64,000 nucleotides of DNA from Hemicordylus capensis. Its lineage: Eukaryota > Chordata > Lepidosauria > Squamata > Cordylidae. A model generated the notes under the pieces. It had not been told where the DNA came from. It ran no database searches and was given only the letters and a program-made list of their open reading frames with translations. Shown piece by piece: positions 11,721 to 22,872 of this stretch. Every line of letters starts with the position of its first letter. Positions within the stretch are counted from its first letter, which is position 1. The stretch is taken from positions 144,890,857-144,954,856 of the forward strand of contig NC_069657.1 in the NCBI RefSeq assembly GCF_027244095.1, given 5' to 3'. The position numbers and the translations under genes were made by a program.

Positions 11721-12300
11721 CCTAATTAAACTGAACGAGTGCTAAATTTAGGATGAGTGGCATCCTGGGCAGAGCAAACAAGAGGAAGTCACAGAACAAG
11801 GAAATCTCATCCCTCAGCACGGTAGCTTACAGAACTAAACAGAACACTAAATTCTAAAATGCAACATTGTGTCACTACTTCACTTCCTTTCCTTGCTGAT
11901 GCATCAGTGGACAATGGTGTTATTCTTCCAGGCATAGCCTCCTGCCTTCATTTTGACAAGCCAGCTCTCCCTCAGTTGCTAGCGAGGCAAAGAAGTTAAA
12001 TTCAGGTGCAGTAGCTGAAGTGATTGTAGATAAAACTGACCCATAGGTAAGTCTGCCAATTCTGACTGGAGCTATTCCTGGAGATGTTGCTTCCCCACAA
12101 TATTTTTTCTGTATTTTTCACAATGTCAAGCCATTAACATCTGCAGGTTTGGTTTCAATGATCACCTGGAAATTGATGACACTTCCTGGAGACCCCAAGC
12201 CAGTCCTGGACAATCTTATCCACAAGATTGCATTGCCAGATAATAAACTAGCCCAAACTGGCTTTTTACCCAGGCCTGATTGTCTCTACTGCTGCTTCTT
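11721..12300. other. No gene recognised
   Basis: Mixed-composition sequence between L2 fragments. Nothing with coding character or clear repeat ends. Confidence 0.35.
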
Positions 12301-12445
12301 TGTATTTTCTATGGTTATATTATGCTTGTATTTTTAAATCTTTTTAATTAAATCTGTTTTTATCTTTTAGCTTAATATTTTAATTGTGTGATTTTTATAG
12401 TCCTGTTTTAATTTCTCTATGTGAACCGCCTTGGGATTGTTTTTG
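12300..12445 (+). mobile_element. L2-type LINE 3' end
   Basis: T-rich 3' UTR with GTGAACCGCCTTGGGATTG, typical of squamate L2-like tails, directly abutting a truncated Sauria SINE. Confidence 0.6.
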
Positions 12446-12446
12446 A

Positions 12447-12625
12447 TTGTTGACTCAGCCTTCCATCCTTCCGAGGTCGGTAAAATGAGTACCCAGAATG
12501 TTGGGGGCAATATGCTAAATCATTGTAAACCGCTTAGAGAGCTCCGGCTATAGAGCGGTATAGAAATGTAAGTGCTATTGCTATTGCTATATAAATTTAA
12601 CAATCAATCAATCAATCAATCAAAT
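12447..12625 (+). mobile_element. Sauria SINE, 5'-truncated
   Basis: Matches the 3' two thirds of the Sauria SINE at 43381-43613: TTGACTCAGCCTTCCATCC, AATGAGTACCCAGAATGTTG, TAAACCGCTTAGAGAGC and the GCTATT tail, followed by (CAAT)n. It lacks the tRNA head. Confidence 0.9.
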
Positions 12626-12629
12626 ACTA

Positions 12630-13090
12630 TGAGACTGTTCCAGGCTTGGTTGCCGTGGAAACCACCAGGAGCCTCTAGGCTCCCATCGGTGCCTTGGCAG
12701 CAAACCTGGCTAAGAAGCCAGGCTGTGAAATGAGGTTATGGGAGCAAGTACTCCCTTAACCCCACTGAATTGACCATTGACCATGTGTCAGCGCCAGCTG
12801 CTTTCAGCCAGTGGTGAAACACTGACGGGCGCCCACCCATCACTAGGGGAACCCCACCATGCACCAGGAACTTGTTCGGTGTTGTAGGTAGGGGGGTGGG
12901 GGTGGGGGCCTCCACACTTCCTCACTGCTTGGGGCAGCAGCAAAACATCTGGGTGTGTGAGCTGGGCACACAGACCCTGCACCAGGATCATCTATGGGGA
13001 AGGCGGGCTTCTGCAGCCTTCCCACCAACCGCCAGCAAGCCTGCTCACATGATCATGAGAAAGGGCTCCACCTATTACATCAAACAAACC
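12630..13090. mobile_element. Hairpin-type MITE, copy 4
   Basis: Shares with the other copies the AAATGAGGTTATGGGAGCAAG and CTCCCTTAACCCCA pair and the terminal CTCACATGATCATGAGAA motif near 13043. A G-rich run lies at 12890-12910. Non-coding. Confidence 0.45.
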
Positions 13091-13362
13091 TAGCTACACA
13101 GTATCCTGGAAATCAGAAGTATTAAATAGCTATAAATTTATTGCATGTGAACTTTTATGTATTAAAACTTTTTTATTATACTATTTATATAACGTTTATA
13201 TAACATTTTGTGTGTAATGCTTTACAACCCTTATTTCATTCATTTCTACTAACATTTCTTACTAACATCCCCCTTTCTGCAAATAGAGATAACCTGTCCA
13301 AAGTCACCATGGTGGAGGTGGTATATGACCCCAGGTCTCTAGCCTATTAGATGCATATTATA

Positions 13363-13588
13363 GCAATAGCAATAGCAATAGCAATAGCACTTACATTTAT
13401 ATACCGCTTTATAGCCGGAGCTCTCTAAGCAGTTTACAATGATTTAGCATATTGCCCCCAACATTCTGGGTACTCATTTTACCGACCTCAGAAGGATGGA
13501 AGGCTGAGTCAACCTTGAGCCCCTGGTCAGGATTGAACTTGTAACCTTCTGGTTACAGGGCAGCAGTTTTACCACTGCGCCACCAGGC
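13363..13588 (-). mobile_element. Sauria SINE, full length
   Basis: tRNA-derived SINE on the minus strand. The plus strand shows the AATAGC tail repeat first and the inverse of the B box and CTGGTGGCGCAGTGG head last. Flanked by the 10-bp duplication GCATATTATA at 13353-13362 and 13589-13598, proof of target-primed insertion. Confidence 0.95.
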
Positions 13589-13599
13589 GCATATTATAT

Positions 13600-14330
13600 A
13601 TTATAAGAAAGAGTCATACCTGATGAGAAAATTTGAAGGCTTTAAGGTTTAACACATTAAGGCTTTAAAAAAAATGCTATTCAATAAAAAGTATCCTGCT
13701 ATGTATGTTGTATCTTATATACTGCAAGGGATTTATGAAAATTAAGACTATTACTATCTGGAGAACAAAATACTGGCAGAAATATAGACAAAAAAAACTG
13801 TTGCTACTCCAGAGGGTATATATAATCACTTGCTGAAAATTACATCTTGAGGCATGAATCTCTGAGGACTTTTCAAATTTAGTTTCCAACTTTGCTACAT
13901 CATCTGGCAAATGAAACTTTTCTCAATACCAAAAAAGATTCTCAGTAACTTATTGGCTGAAAATTCTTCAGAAATTCTTTTGAGTCTTAATGACTGATTG
14001 ATTGATTGATTTAAAAAAGACTACTTATTGTTCATAAGGCTACTTTTAAAAGTGTTATCTTGCTTTCCCCTAAGAAATTTTTATTTGGATTTTTGCAAAT
14101 CAGATTTTTTTAAAAAGTTTACGAATAGGATTAGAAATTAACCTTAACATTTGTCCACTTGTTCAAGAAGCTGTGTGAGTTCTCAAACAAACATTGGGGA
14201 ATCAGTGTTAGAGGCTATTTGGGAACAAGTGAATGTGAATGTGCTAATTCACATTAGATCCTGCTAGAATTTTGGGAATCAGTGCTAGAGGCCATTTGGG
14301 AAGGGAACCAGTGTTACAGGCTATTTTCCT
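13600..14330. other. No gene recognised
   Basis: AT-rich. A 77-aa ORF on the minus strand is low-complexity and not supported. Confidence 0.35.
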
Positions 14331-14334
14331 TCCA

Positions 14335-14890
14335 CCTATTGTTATTTCAAATATATTTGAGCTACAAAAAAGCCTTTGACCAAGTCGCTTATCAAAGACT
14401 CCTAAACTTAGCAATCATAGGATGAGTCCTTTTATGGCTTAGTAATTGGTTGAGGCAAATGAAGCACATGAGAAAGGGCTAAACAGATGGTACTCACAAT
14501 GGAAGTAAGTAAGAAGTGCCCCTCTCAATGATCTGTATTGGGAGTACTGCTGTTCACAAATGATCTAGAATTAGAGATGAGAAATGAGGAAAAGTTTGTG
14601 CATATCACCAACTTTTCCCCAAAACCCAAGTAGGCTGAAAAAAGTTCCAAAAGTATATCTTCAAACTGTGTATGGGCAGCAAAGTGGCAAATGAGGTTCA
14701 AGCGATGTACATAATGGGAGAGTTGAAATGTCATATAAACACTGATGGCGGACTTAACTGTCAGTAACTAACTAGGAAAGAGATCACTGGATTGTAGTGG
14801 GTAGCTCAAGGAAAATATCAGTTCAGTGTGTGACAGCTGAAGGGAAAGGAAATTCCATGCTAAATATTATTAAGAAAGGGTCTGAAAACT
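14335..14890 (+). mobile_element. CR1-clade LINE fragment, RT region, ancient
   Basis: Degenerate reading frames give YKKAFDQVAYQRLLN, then LLWLSNWLRQ, as in CR1 RT motif A and the following helix, and a later segment resembling the end of the CR1 RT (AEGKGNSMLNIIKKG). No open frame longer than about 40 codons. Confidence 0.65.
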
Positions 14891-15015
14891 TTGGGGCAAC
14901 ATTCATACTAAGTTAGTCATACCTGATTGAAATCAATGGAATTCAAGTTAGTCATTACTAACTTGGTTGATGGATTTCAGTGATGCTTAATCATGACTAA
15001 CTAGACTGGATGTTG

Positions 15016-15017
<2 letters not shown>

Positions 15018-15064
<47 letters not shown>
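15018..15064. repeat. (GT)n microsatellite
   Basis: About 23 GT dinucleotides. Confidence 0.98.
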
Positions 15065-15072
<8 letters not shown>

Positions 15073-15284
15073 GTGTATGTTACCATTCATTAAAACAAAT
15101 CAAGGTAGCTTACAATATATATCAAAAAATGAAACAAAACATCTTAAATACATACAATAATTAATAGATTTAAAGACTGTTCTTCATTAAAACTCAGAGC
15201 ATCTTATAAATAAAACATAATATAGAATGAAGCATTGTCGTTGTAGTAGTAGTTATTATTTAGTCTTACAACATGACATGGGTG

Positions 15285-15595
15285 TTGAGAGGAGAACTGG
15301 TCTTGTGGTAGCAATCATGACTTGTCCCCTTAGCTAAGCAGGGTCCACCCTGGTTGCTTATGAATGGGAGACTTGATGTATGAACACTGTAGGATATTCC
15401 CCTCAGGGGATGGAGCCACTCTGGGAAGAGCAGAAGATTTCAAGTTCCCTCCCTGGCGTCTCCAAGATAGGGCTGAGAGAGATTCCTGCCTGCAACCTTG
15501 GAGAAGCTGCTGTCAGTCTGGGTAGACAACACTGAGCTAGATAGATCAATGGTCTGACTAGTATATGGCAGTTTCCTATGTTCCTGTGTTGCAAA
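15285..15595 (+). mobile_element. 5S rRNA-headed SINE
   Basis: The first 100 bp derive from 5S rRNA: TTAGCTAAGCAGGGTCCACC, CTGGTTGCTTATGAATGGGAG and the GCTGTAGG-like end match the 5S internal promoter (A box, IE, C box). The body from about 15448 (GGCGTCTCCAAGATAGGGCTG through TATGGCAGTTTCCTATGTTC) is the same as in the tRNA-headed SINE at 57264-57462. The tail resembles an L2/CR1 3' end. It is not a functional 5S gene because the 5' third is absent. Confidence 0.85.
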
Positions 15596-15924
15596 ACTAC
15601 CCATGCTGCTGCAGAGCTCATAATAAACGCAGCAACAGTACTGTGCAAGAGGTAAAGTACTGTACAATGTACAGTACTGTGTATGACTGTACATTGACTT
15701 CTTGCACAATTGCATGTCACATATGACTTCTATTATTCAGTACTGCCCTCTTGCACAACACTGTCAGCACATGTGTTAGAACTGTACATGGCTATTCTGC
15801 AACCCTTATGTGAGGGAGAGGGCAGTGCCACCTCCAGCTGGAGTTCCCTACCACCTAGTGTGAAAGGGCATGTCCCCTCTGCTCCAGATGGAAATATACA
15901 GCTACACAAGCAAATAGCCATTGA

Positions 15925-16085
15925 TAGCCCTATCCTTCATGAATGTGTCTAACCCCCTTTTTAAAACTGTCTATATTGGTGGCCATCACCACATCTGGCA
16001 GTAGAGAATTCAATAGTTTAACTATGTGTTGTGTAAATAAGTACTTCCTTTTGTCTGTCCTGAATCTCCCAGCATTTTTTAAATA
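15925..16085 (-). mobile_element. CR1 LINE fragment near the 3' end
   Basis: On the minus strand degenerate text gives FRTDKRKYFFTQ-like and SLPDDVVMATN-like segments (plus strand CCATCACCACATCTGGCAG), parallel to 53000-53110 in the larger CR1 copy. Confidence 0.7.
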
Positions 16086-16129
16086 TTTATGATATTTATA
16101 TACAGGAGGACCTCGCTATTCGCGGGTCC

Positions 16130-16392
16130 AGCAGAGGGATGTGTACAGAACCGGCTGGCCCAGTTTGGTTCTAATCTGGACCGGCCTCGAACCCAGCTGG
16201 GCCAGGTCCGTCCAGCACCCTCCTCGACCCCCTCCCCAGTTAGGTTTGGTCCGGGAGGGGTTGCAAACTTCTTTTAGTTTAAAAAAAAAATTTAACCTTA
16301 CTCCCCTTGGGGGAGTTCCTGGAGGCCGTGGGGGGGGTGTCCATGGAGGTTCCCCCTACCCCCACCAGCTGTCCTCATGCCCCCCTCCAGTT
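16130..16392 (+). mobile_element. Fragment of a TAGGGATG-type hAT foldback
   Basis: AGAGGGATGTGTACAGAACC followed by CCAGTTTGG and GGACCGGCC text, like the TIR region of the elements at 17167-19142 and 21522-22212. Only one arm is present. It abuts the BovB fragment. Confidence 0.6.
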
Positions 16393-17166
16393 GGAGGAAG
16401 AAACATCAATAACCTCTGCTATGCTGATGACACCACTCTTATATCTGAGTATGTGGATGATATGCAAGCTCTAGTAATGAAGGTGAAGGAGCACAGTGAA
16501 AAAATGGGACTATGACTAAATGTAAATGAGACTAAATTAATGACAGCAACCAGCGTCATAATTTATAATGAAGACACTGAAGTGGTGAATAGCTTCTGCC
16601 TTTTAGGATTGACCATCAACAGTAAAGGATCCAGAAGTCAAGAAATATGCCACGGACTATCACTTGGTATGGTTGCAATGAAGGCCTTGGAAAGGATATT
16701 TAGATGCCATGACGTGTTTATACCTACAAAGATTAGAATTGCTCAGACAATGGTTTTTCCCATGACCCTCTATGGATGCAAAAGCTGGACTTTGAAGAAG
16801 CAAGATAGAAAAAGTATTGACGCTTTTGAACTTTGGTGCTGGTGAAGACTTTTGAGGATATCATGGACAGCCAGGAAAACAAACAAATGGATCATAGAAT
16901 AAATGATTCCAAAATTTTCACTCGAGGCACAAATGACCAGGCTCAAGCTATCATACTTCAGACAAATTATGTGCAAACTAACCCCCCTTGAGAAGTGCAT
17001 AATGCTGAGAAAAGTTCAAGGAAAGAGAAGAAGAGGACGACCAGCAGCAAGGTGGATGGACTCGATTACGACGGCAATAAATGCACCACTGTGAGACCTT
17101 AAAGGCCAAATTGAAGATAGATCATCCTGGAGATAATCTATCTATGTGGTCGCTAAGAGTCGACAC
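16393..17166 (+). mobile_element. BovB (RTE) LINE, 3' part of RT
   Basis: Frames give NNLCYADDTTLISE (catalytic YADD), then NSFCLLGLTINSKG, TKIRIAQTMVFPMTLYGC, SWTLKKQDRKSIDAFELWCW, EKCIMLRKVQGKRRRGRPAARW and WMDSITTAINAPL. This block order is diagnostic of BovB. At least three stops or frame changes are seen, for example after EKMGL (16513) and after LWCW (16843). The 5' half is absent. The 3' terminus continues at 19151-19180 beyond an inserted hAT. BovB is known for horizontal transfer among squamates, ruminants and others. Confidence 0.9.
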
Positions 17167-19142
17167 TAGGGATGTGCAAAAAATTTCAGGCACAGAACGA
17201 TCTGTGCCCGAAACGAACAATTTCGGGTGATTCAGGGCCGAACCGAATCACCCCCAATGTCCCCCGATATTTTTTGGGCACGAGCCGAATCACCCGAATT
17301 TCGGACCCGAAAAATTCGGGTGATTCGGTTCATGGTTGATTTTTGGCAATTTTTGGAAGTTTTAGTGACTTTGGGGCAGTTCGGGGGCATAGCATGGGAT
17401 CTGGGCAAAAGGAGTGGGGTGGGGTGGTAGTGCCTAATGGGTGCAGGCTACCACCCCAATTTCAGGGGGATTGGGCAAAGGGCTGATTTTTGGTAAATTT
17501 CTGAAATTTTCATGTCTTTGGGGCAGATTGGGGCAGAAAGTGGGGCCTGGGGCAGTATAGTGGGGTGGGGTGGTAGTGCCTAATGGGTGGAGGCTACCAC
17601 CCCAATTTCAGGGGGTTTGGGCAGAGGGCTGATTTTTTGGGAATATTTGAAGTTTGGGTGTCTTTGGGGCAGATTGGGGGCAGAAAGTGGATCTGCCCCA
17701 AAGGAGTGGGGTGGGCTGGTAGATAGTGCCTAATGGGTGGAGGCTAACACCCATCCCCAATTTAAGAGTGATTGGGCAGAGGGGTGAATTTTGGTGAATT
17801 TATTTTTATGAGGTTTGTCTTCATAAGGTGAAGTGTGCTAAATTGATTACGTCCTCATATTATTCATAGTAATAGAGAGTGTGAAAAAGTGAAAGTGGGG
17901 TCATGAGAGTTGTCTAATTGAAAAAAAATCTCATTTGCTATGATACAATGAGAATTCACAACCTCAGAAGTTTTTTCTGAGGTGTGAATTCTCATTCTAT
18001 GATAGCAAATGAGATTTTTTTCAGTTAGACAACTCTCATGACCCCACTTTCACTTTTTCACACCTCAATTACAATGAATAATATGAGGACGTAATCAATT
18101 TAGCACACTTCACCTTATGAAGACAAAACTCATAAAAATAAATTCACCAAAATTCACCCCTCTGCCCAATCACTCTTAAATTGGGGATGGGTAGTAGCCT
18201 CCACCCATTAGGCACTATCTACCAGCCCACCCCACTCCTTTGGGGCAGATCCACTTTCTGCCCCCAATCTGCCCCAAAGTCACTAGAACTTCAAAAATTC
18301 TCAAAAAATCAGCCCTCTGCCCAATCCCCCTGAAATTCTGATGGTAGCCTCCACCCATTAGGCACTACCACCCCACCCCATTCTTTTGGGGCAGATCCAC
18401 TTTCTGCCCCCAAACTGCCCCAAAGTCACTAGAACTTCAAATATTTCCAAAAAATCAGCCCTCTGCCCAATCCCCCTGAAATTGTGATGGTAGCCTCCAC
18501 CCATTAGGCACCACCACCCCACCCCACTCTTTTGGGGCAGATCCACTTTCTGCCCCCAAACTGCCCCAAAGTCACTACAAAAATTCTCAAAAAATCAGCC
18601 CTTTGTCCAAACCCCCTGAAATTGGGGTGGTAGCCTCCACCCATTAGCCACTACCACCCCACCCCACTATTCTGCCCCAGGCCCCACTTTCTGCCCCAAT
18701 CTGCCCCAAAGACATGAAAATTTCAGAAATTTACCAAAAATCAGCCCTTTGCCCAATCCCCCTGAAATTGGGGTGGTAGCCTGCACCCATTAGGCACTAC
18801 CACCCCACCCCACTCCTTTTGCCCAGATCCCATGCTATGCCCCCAAACTGCCCCAAAGTCACTAAAACTTCAAAAATTCACCAAAAATCAGTACTTTGCC
18901 CAATCCCCCTAAAATTGGGGTGGTAGACTCTACCCATTGGGCACTCCCACCCCACCCCAAAATTTTGCCCCTGGGCCCCTTTTTACCCCCCAAATCTATT
19001 CAGATTCAGATTCAGATTAAATCCAAATCCGAACCGAATCAAGGGTGATTTGGGTGACCCAGATTCGGGCACAAAACAGAACAGGGGTGATTCAGTTCGG
19101 GTCCAAGCCGAATCACCCAAAAACCCGAATTGCACACCCCTA
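17167..19142. mobile_element. Foldback hAT element inserted in BovB
   Basis: A 1976-bp non-coding element with ends TAGGGATGTGCA and TGCACACCCCTA and the 8-bp duplication GTCGACAC (17159-17166, 19143-19150), which is hAT-type. Almost the whole element is a giant inverted repeat. The axis lies near 17973 (CTCAGAAGTTTTTTCTGAG), giving arms of about 0.8 and 1.17 kb. Both arms hold tandem copies of a unit of roughly 110-150 bp (GGTGGTAGTGCCTAATGGGT, then TTTGGGGCAGATTGG); the right arm has about six and the left about four, which explains the unequal arms. No transposase is seen. Confidence 0.9.
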
Positions 19143-19150
19143 GTCGACAC

Positions 19151-19180
19151 CAACTTGATGGCACTTAATCAATCAGGAGG
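19151..19180 (+). mobile_element. 3' terminus of the split BovB
   Basis: CAACTTGATGGCACTTAATC is the BovB 3' end. It continues directly from 17166 once the hAT and one duplication copy are discounted. Confidence 0.85.
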
Positions 19181-19495
19181 AAGGGGAAGTGATTGTGTGA
19201 GAGCCTCATGCTGGGCAAAATGGCACCATCCTACCACACATGGTAGTTGTTAGTCCCTCCTATTCCTTACCTACAGAGTTCTAAGGGGAAAATGCTGGAA
19301 AGGACTACACTTCCCAGGATTCTGTGTACAATTTCTAAGATATATACTGTAGCATATCACAATGATGTTTCTGAAACTCTACTATAATGTAGAATATACT
19401 ACAACTGTCTCAGAAATATATAAACTATAATGCAATTCACTGGTTCTTGAAAATCAGCACTAAATGCTACATCTGGGAGGGTATTGTACAATTGG

Positions 19496-19715
19496 GCTCT
19501 TAAAAAACTTTTGACAGATCCCTCACCAAAGGCTCCTGAACAAACTCAGCAGGCATGGGAATGGGATAAAAGGTCAGATCCTCTTATGGACAAGTAGCTA
19601 GTTCAAGAAAAGAAAGCAGAAAGTAGGAATAAATGGACAGTTTTCTCAGTGGAGAAATTTGCAAAGCACAAGGATCTGTATTGGGACTGATGCTTCATAA
19701 ATGATCTGGAGCTAG
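19496..19715 (+). mobile_element. CR1 LINE fragment
   Basis: CACCAAAGGCTCCTGAACAA and AAGGATCTGTATTGGGACTG match the RT segment at 26110-26310. Too decayed for an open frame. Confidence 0.75.
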
Positions 19716-19905
19716 GGTGCAAGTGGGAACTGAACTGGACCAAATTTGGTACAGTTGTAGGGACACCTCAAATGCATCATTTGTGGTGATGTGCAAGTGA
19801 GCTAACTTGTGAACTGCCTGACCAATTTGGCCCAAATTTAGTCAAATTGTAGGAATAGTGAAAGGAAAGTAGGCAGATTAGTTCTTACTAGAACAACGTG
19901 TTTGT
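19716..19905 (+). repeat. Short copy of the tandem-unit repeat family
   Basis: One to two units of the repeat that forms the array at 37190-37790 (AACTTGTGAACTGCCTGACC, then GTGAAAGGAAAGTAGGCAG and TACTAGAACAAC at the end). It shares its right end with that array, so both are copies of one dispersed element. Confidence 0.7.
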
Positions 19906-21513
19906 TTTTTTGTTTGGAGATAGCAAAAAATATTTCCCCTTGAAAGCAACTACGCTTCACTCTCTGGATTCACAGCTACTTCTCAGGTCCTCATGGGGCT
20001 TCTGTGTTCTTTTGAAGGATTCTGCATACCACAGCCCCAATCCTTCCAGTTACTCTGATCCTTCCTTGTTTTAAAGCTGCTAAGGCAGTTGGAAGAAAAT
20101 GGCTGGGCAGAAAATGGGGGGAGGCTGATGAATTGAATTGGGGGAAAGCTGAGGTTTTTAAAAAGAGAAGTCCTCAAAAGGTTTGATATGGCAGCGGGTG
20201 GGAAAGAAGAGTTTCTTTCCAGTGAAAGTGCTATGCTGCAGGAAGATTGTCTTTTATAATTCCTTTTCCACCTGCTTTTCCTTGGTGGCATTGATATATG
20301 GAAGAACTGTCTTCTGTATAGGACTGGTTTAACCAGATTAGGACAATAGCTTTGATGACTAAACATACTTATTACAGGAAACTGAATGAAGGAGCAGCAA
20401 CAGATAACTTCACTGAAAGGTGATTATTTATCAACTAGAAGAAGAAGAATTTCTAGGATAAAACATAACCATCTAGACTGTTTTCACTTTTATACAATCT
20501 GTATTATATTTATACACACACATTCACTTTTATTCATTTATTGCATTTGTGCAACAGCTTTTGTCCATAAAAACTGATGTGGTTTACAACATTAATTAAA
20601 ATGTATCTACATAAGTAATACAAGCATCATATCATACATGTGTACAAGATCTTTGCATACATATATACATTTTTATGGGAATAAAAACAGTCATACATTT
20701 TAAATAGTGAATTCATTTTAAAAGTGAATCTGGGTATAGGCTCGCTCAGATGCAAGGAATGTCAGAAAGTGTACTACTGTACATGTGTTGAACATAACAT
20801 GAATAACTGTATATGAATACAGATTCGTACACTTGTAAGCATACACTGTACACTCATTCTCTGAACATAATGTGTGAATAGGGTTGTAATGTGTGTACTT
20901 TTATGAATATGAATAGGATGATTATGGTTTTGATAATGATATGATATTAATGTAATCACTGTATCTTTAGGATACAAAAGAAAAGGCTCTTTTCCAAGGA
21001 ACAAACTATGTGCCTGAAAAAATGGCTTTGATAACAGAGATAGTAAAATCTGAGCACACTCTCACTGCCAGAAGTGTACTTGCATCACCTCCCCCACCCC
21101 AACCCCGGTCTCATGCTAGGAATTACACCCCAGGGGAAACCACTGAAAAAAATTCAAAGGAAATCAAGAAAAACCATTCTCACCTATATCATCAATACTT
21201 ATAAAACTATATTAATCCCAAATTATCTCACAAATACAAACAAAACAAATACAAATGCATTTTCCCCTCAAACCCTGAATGTTTCACTGCTGCAGCACTC
21301 TTCCTCTTCAAATACTCTGTAATAATAAAGGCAATAGTCCTTGAAGTTAATACCTATTCTTTGTCCACAGCCTCTATGCTGGTAATACAAAGACGCAACT
21401 CCTCGTCTTCTTCCGTGAAATAACACAATGGTTTCATGCAAAAAAAGAAAAACCCTGAACAACTTGGTGCTACAGTTCAGATAGCTCCTTCCAACTCAGG
21501 CCTGCACTTGACA
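19906..21513. other. No gene recognised
   Basis: AT-rich. A 127-aa minus-strand ORF (19983-20366) has no recognised domain. A weak L2-like 3' tail may lie at 20530-20610. Otherwise nothing. Confidence 0.35.
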
Positions 21514-21521
21514 GCTGCAAG

Positions 21522-22212
21522 TAGAGATGAGCACAAACCTTGTGTTTCCGGTTTGATTCGAATCTGAGCCAGATTTGAACCGGACCGAACCAGTTCAGTT
21601 TCAGTTCACACACACCCAGACTGGGGGCTGACTCTGCTAGAATTTGAGTGGGTTAGGGCCTTGTTTGAAGGCAGTGCTGGCGGGTCTTCCCTAAGTGTAG
21701 TCATTAGTAAATGGAACATACAGTGGATGTGGCGGCTGCAGGTGGGGTGCTGCAGAAGCCATGGGGGGTGATGCAGTGGCTCCCCCTATGCCCATCAACC
21801 TCCCCACAAGTCTCCGGGGCCAGCTTTTGCCCTTTTGCAAATGGCAGAGGACAAAGAAATGGCCTCCACCCTGATGCAGGGCCTGGAGATGGCCTGAAAT
21901 GGGCCTGAAAAGGACCCAAACTGGGCAAAAACTTCCTGGGAGACACAAGGAGGAGGCCAGCAGGGATAGGGGAGCCTCCGGAGCACCCCTTGTGGCTGCC
22001 ACAGCACCACCTGCAGCCACCACAGCTGCCGTGAATACCTCCATTTACTAAGGGCTACACTTAGGGAAGTCCCCTGCTACCTTTGAACAGGTCCAAGCAG
22101 TTTGGCTCTACCTCGGACTGAATCAGACCCGGTTCAGTGTGAGGTCCAGCCTTCTAACTGAACCAGTTCAAGTGGGAACTGGCTCAATTTCGAGCCAGTT
22201 CACACACCCCTA
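21522..22212. mobile_element. Foldback hAT element, 691 bp
   Basis: Begins TAGAGATGAGCAC and ends GTTCACACACCCCTA, flanked by the perfect 8-bp duplication GCTGCAAG (21514-21521, 22213-22220). The arms fold back: CTTCCCTAAGTGTAG near 21688 and its complement near 22060. Same family as 17167-19142 but with an unrelated GC-rich middle. Overlapping ORFs of up to 117 aa here are artefacts of the palindrome. Confidence 0.9.
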
Positions 22213-22870
22213 GCTGCAAGTGTGCAAAAGTGAAAAGAACTTTCCCCCCAAAAGGAAACATAACTGCACATGTACAGCTCAAAATGTTCCCTCTTCCTAT
22301 ATTTAAGGGACCATGCACATTGGGGTGATATACTTACATGTGCTAGGATGGTAAGTCTGAATACAAAATTTTATAATGCTACTTCCTGTAGGCCTTTCCT
22401 TTCATTGATATAATACTCAAATGTAATAACAGATCTGTGCTTGCAGAATAGTGCTGAAGCTAACAGTATCATGTTTACTGATTGCTGCAATCAGCACATC
22501 TGAAATTCATTACAATTAATGCGGTTTTCTAACTTCTAAAAAAAAAGCACATGCATGCTTCTACCCACGGTGCCTGAGTAAACCATTTTAGATTGTTGTT
22601 TTCATTGCTTAAAATGGAGTATGTGGGTACAAGTGAGTGATTGTTTGATCTGGATTGTAAGCATTACAGTTGTTTGATAGTTCAACCACAAATGTAGAGT
22701 GGGTCTAACCAATCCATTCTTTCACCTCTGGCAAAGCATTTTCTTTGCATTCATCTTCTCTAAGGCATTCTTCACTTCCCTATGCTACAAACAGATCCTT
22801 CATGGAGGGAGGTCGTCACCTTGTCCACCACCGTGACCAGTGATCAACAGCCTACACATTTTATTTTATT
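22213..22870. other. No gene recognised
   Basis: 3' flank of the minus-strand OR. No repeat end or coding feature seen. Confidence 0.4.
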
Positions 22871-22872
22871 TT

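Noticed and set aside
15317-15396. A 5S rRNA gene
   Set aside because: Only the 3' two thirds of 5S is present, with substitutions, and it continues into a SINE body.
16100-16131. End of a Tigger/mariner transposon (CAGGAGGACCTCGCTATTCG)
   Set aside because: Only about 30 bp of weak resemblance, with no partner end.
21691-22044. 117-aa minus ORF, alanine-rich
   Set aside because: Inside a hAT foldback with an 8-bp duplication. Overlapping frames on both strands are equally long.
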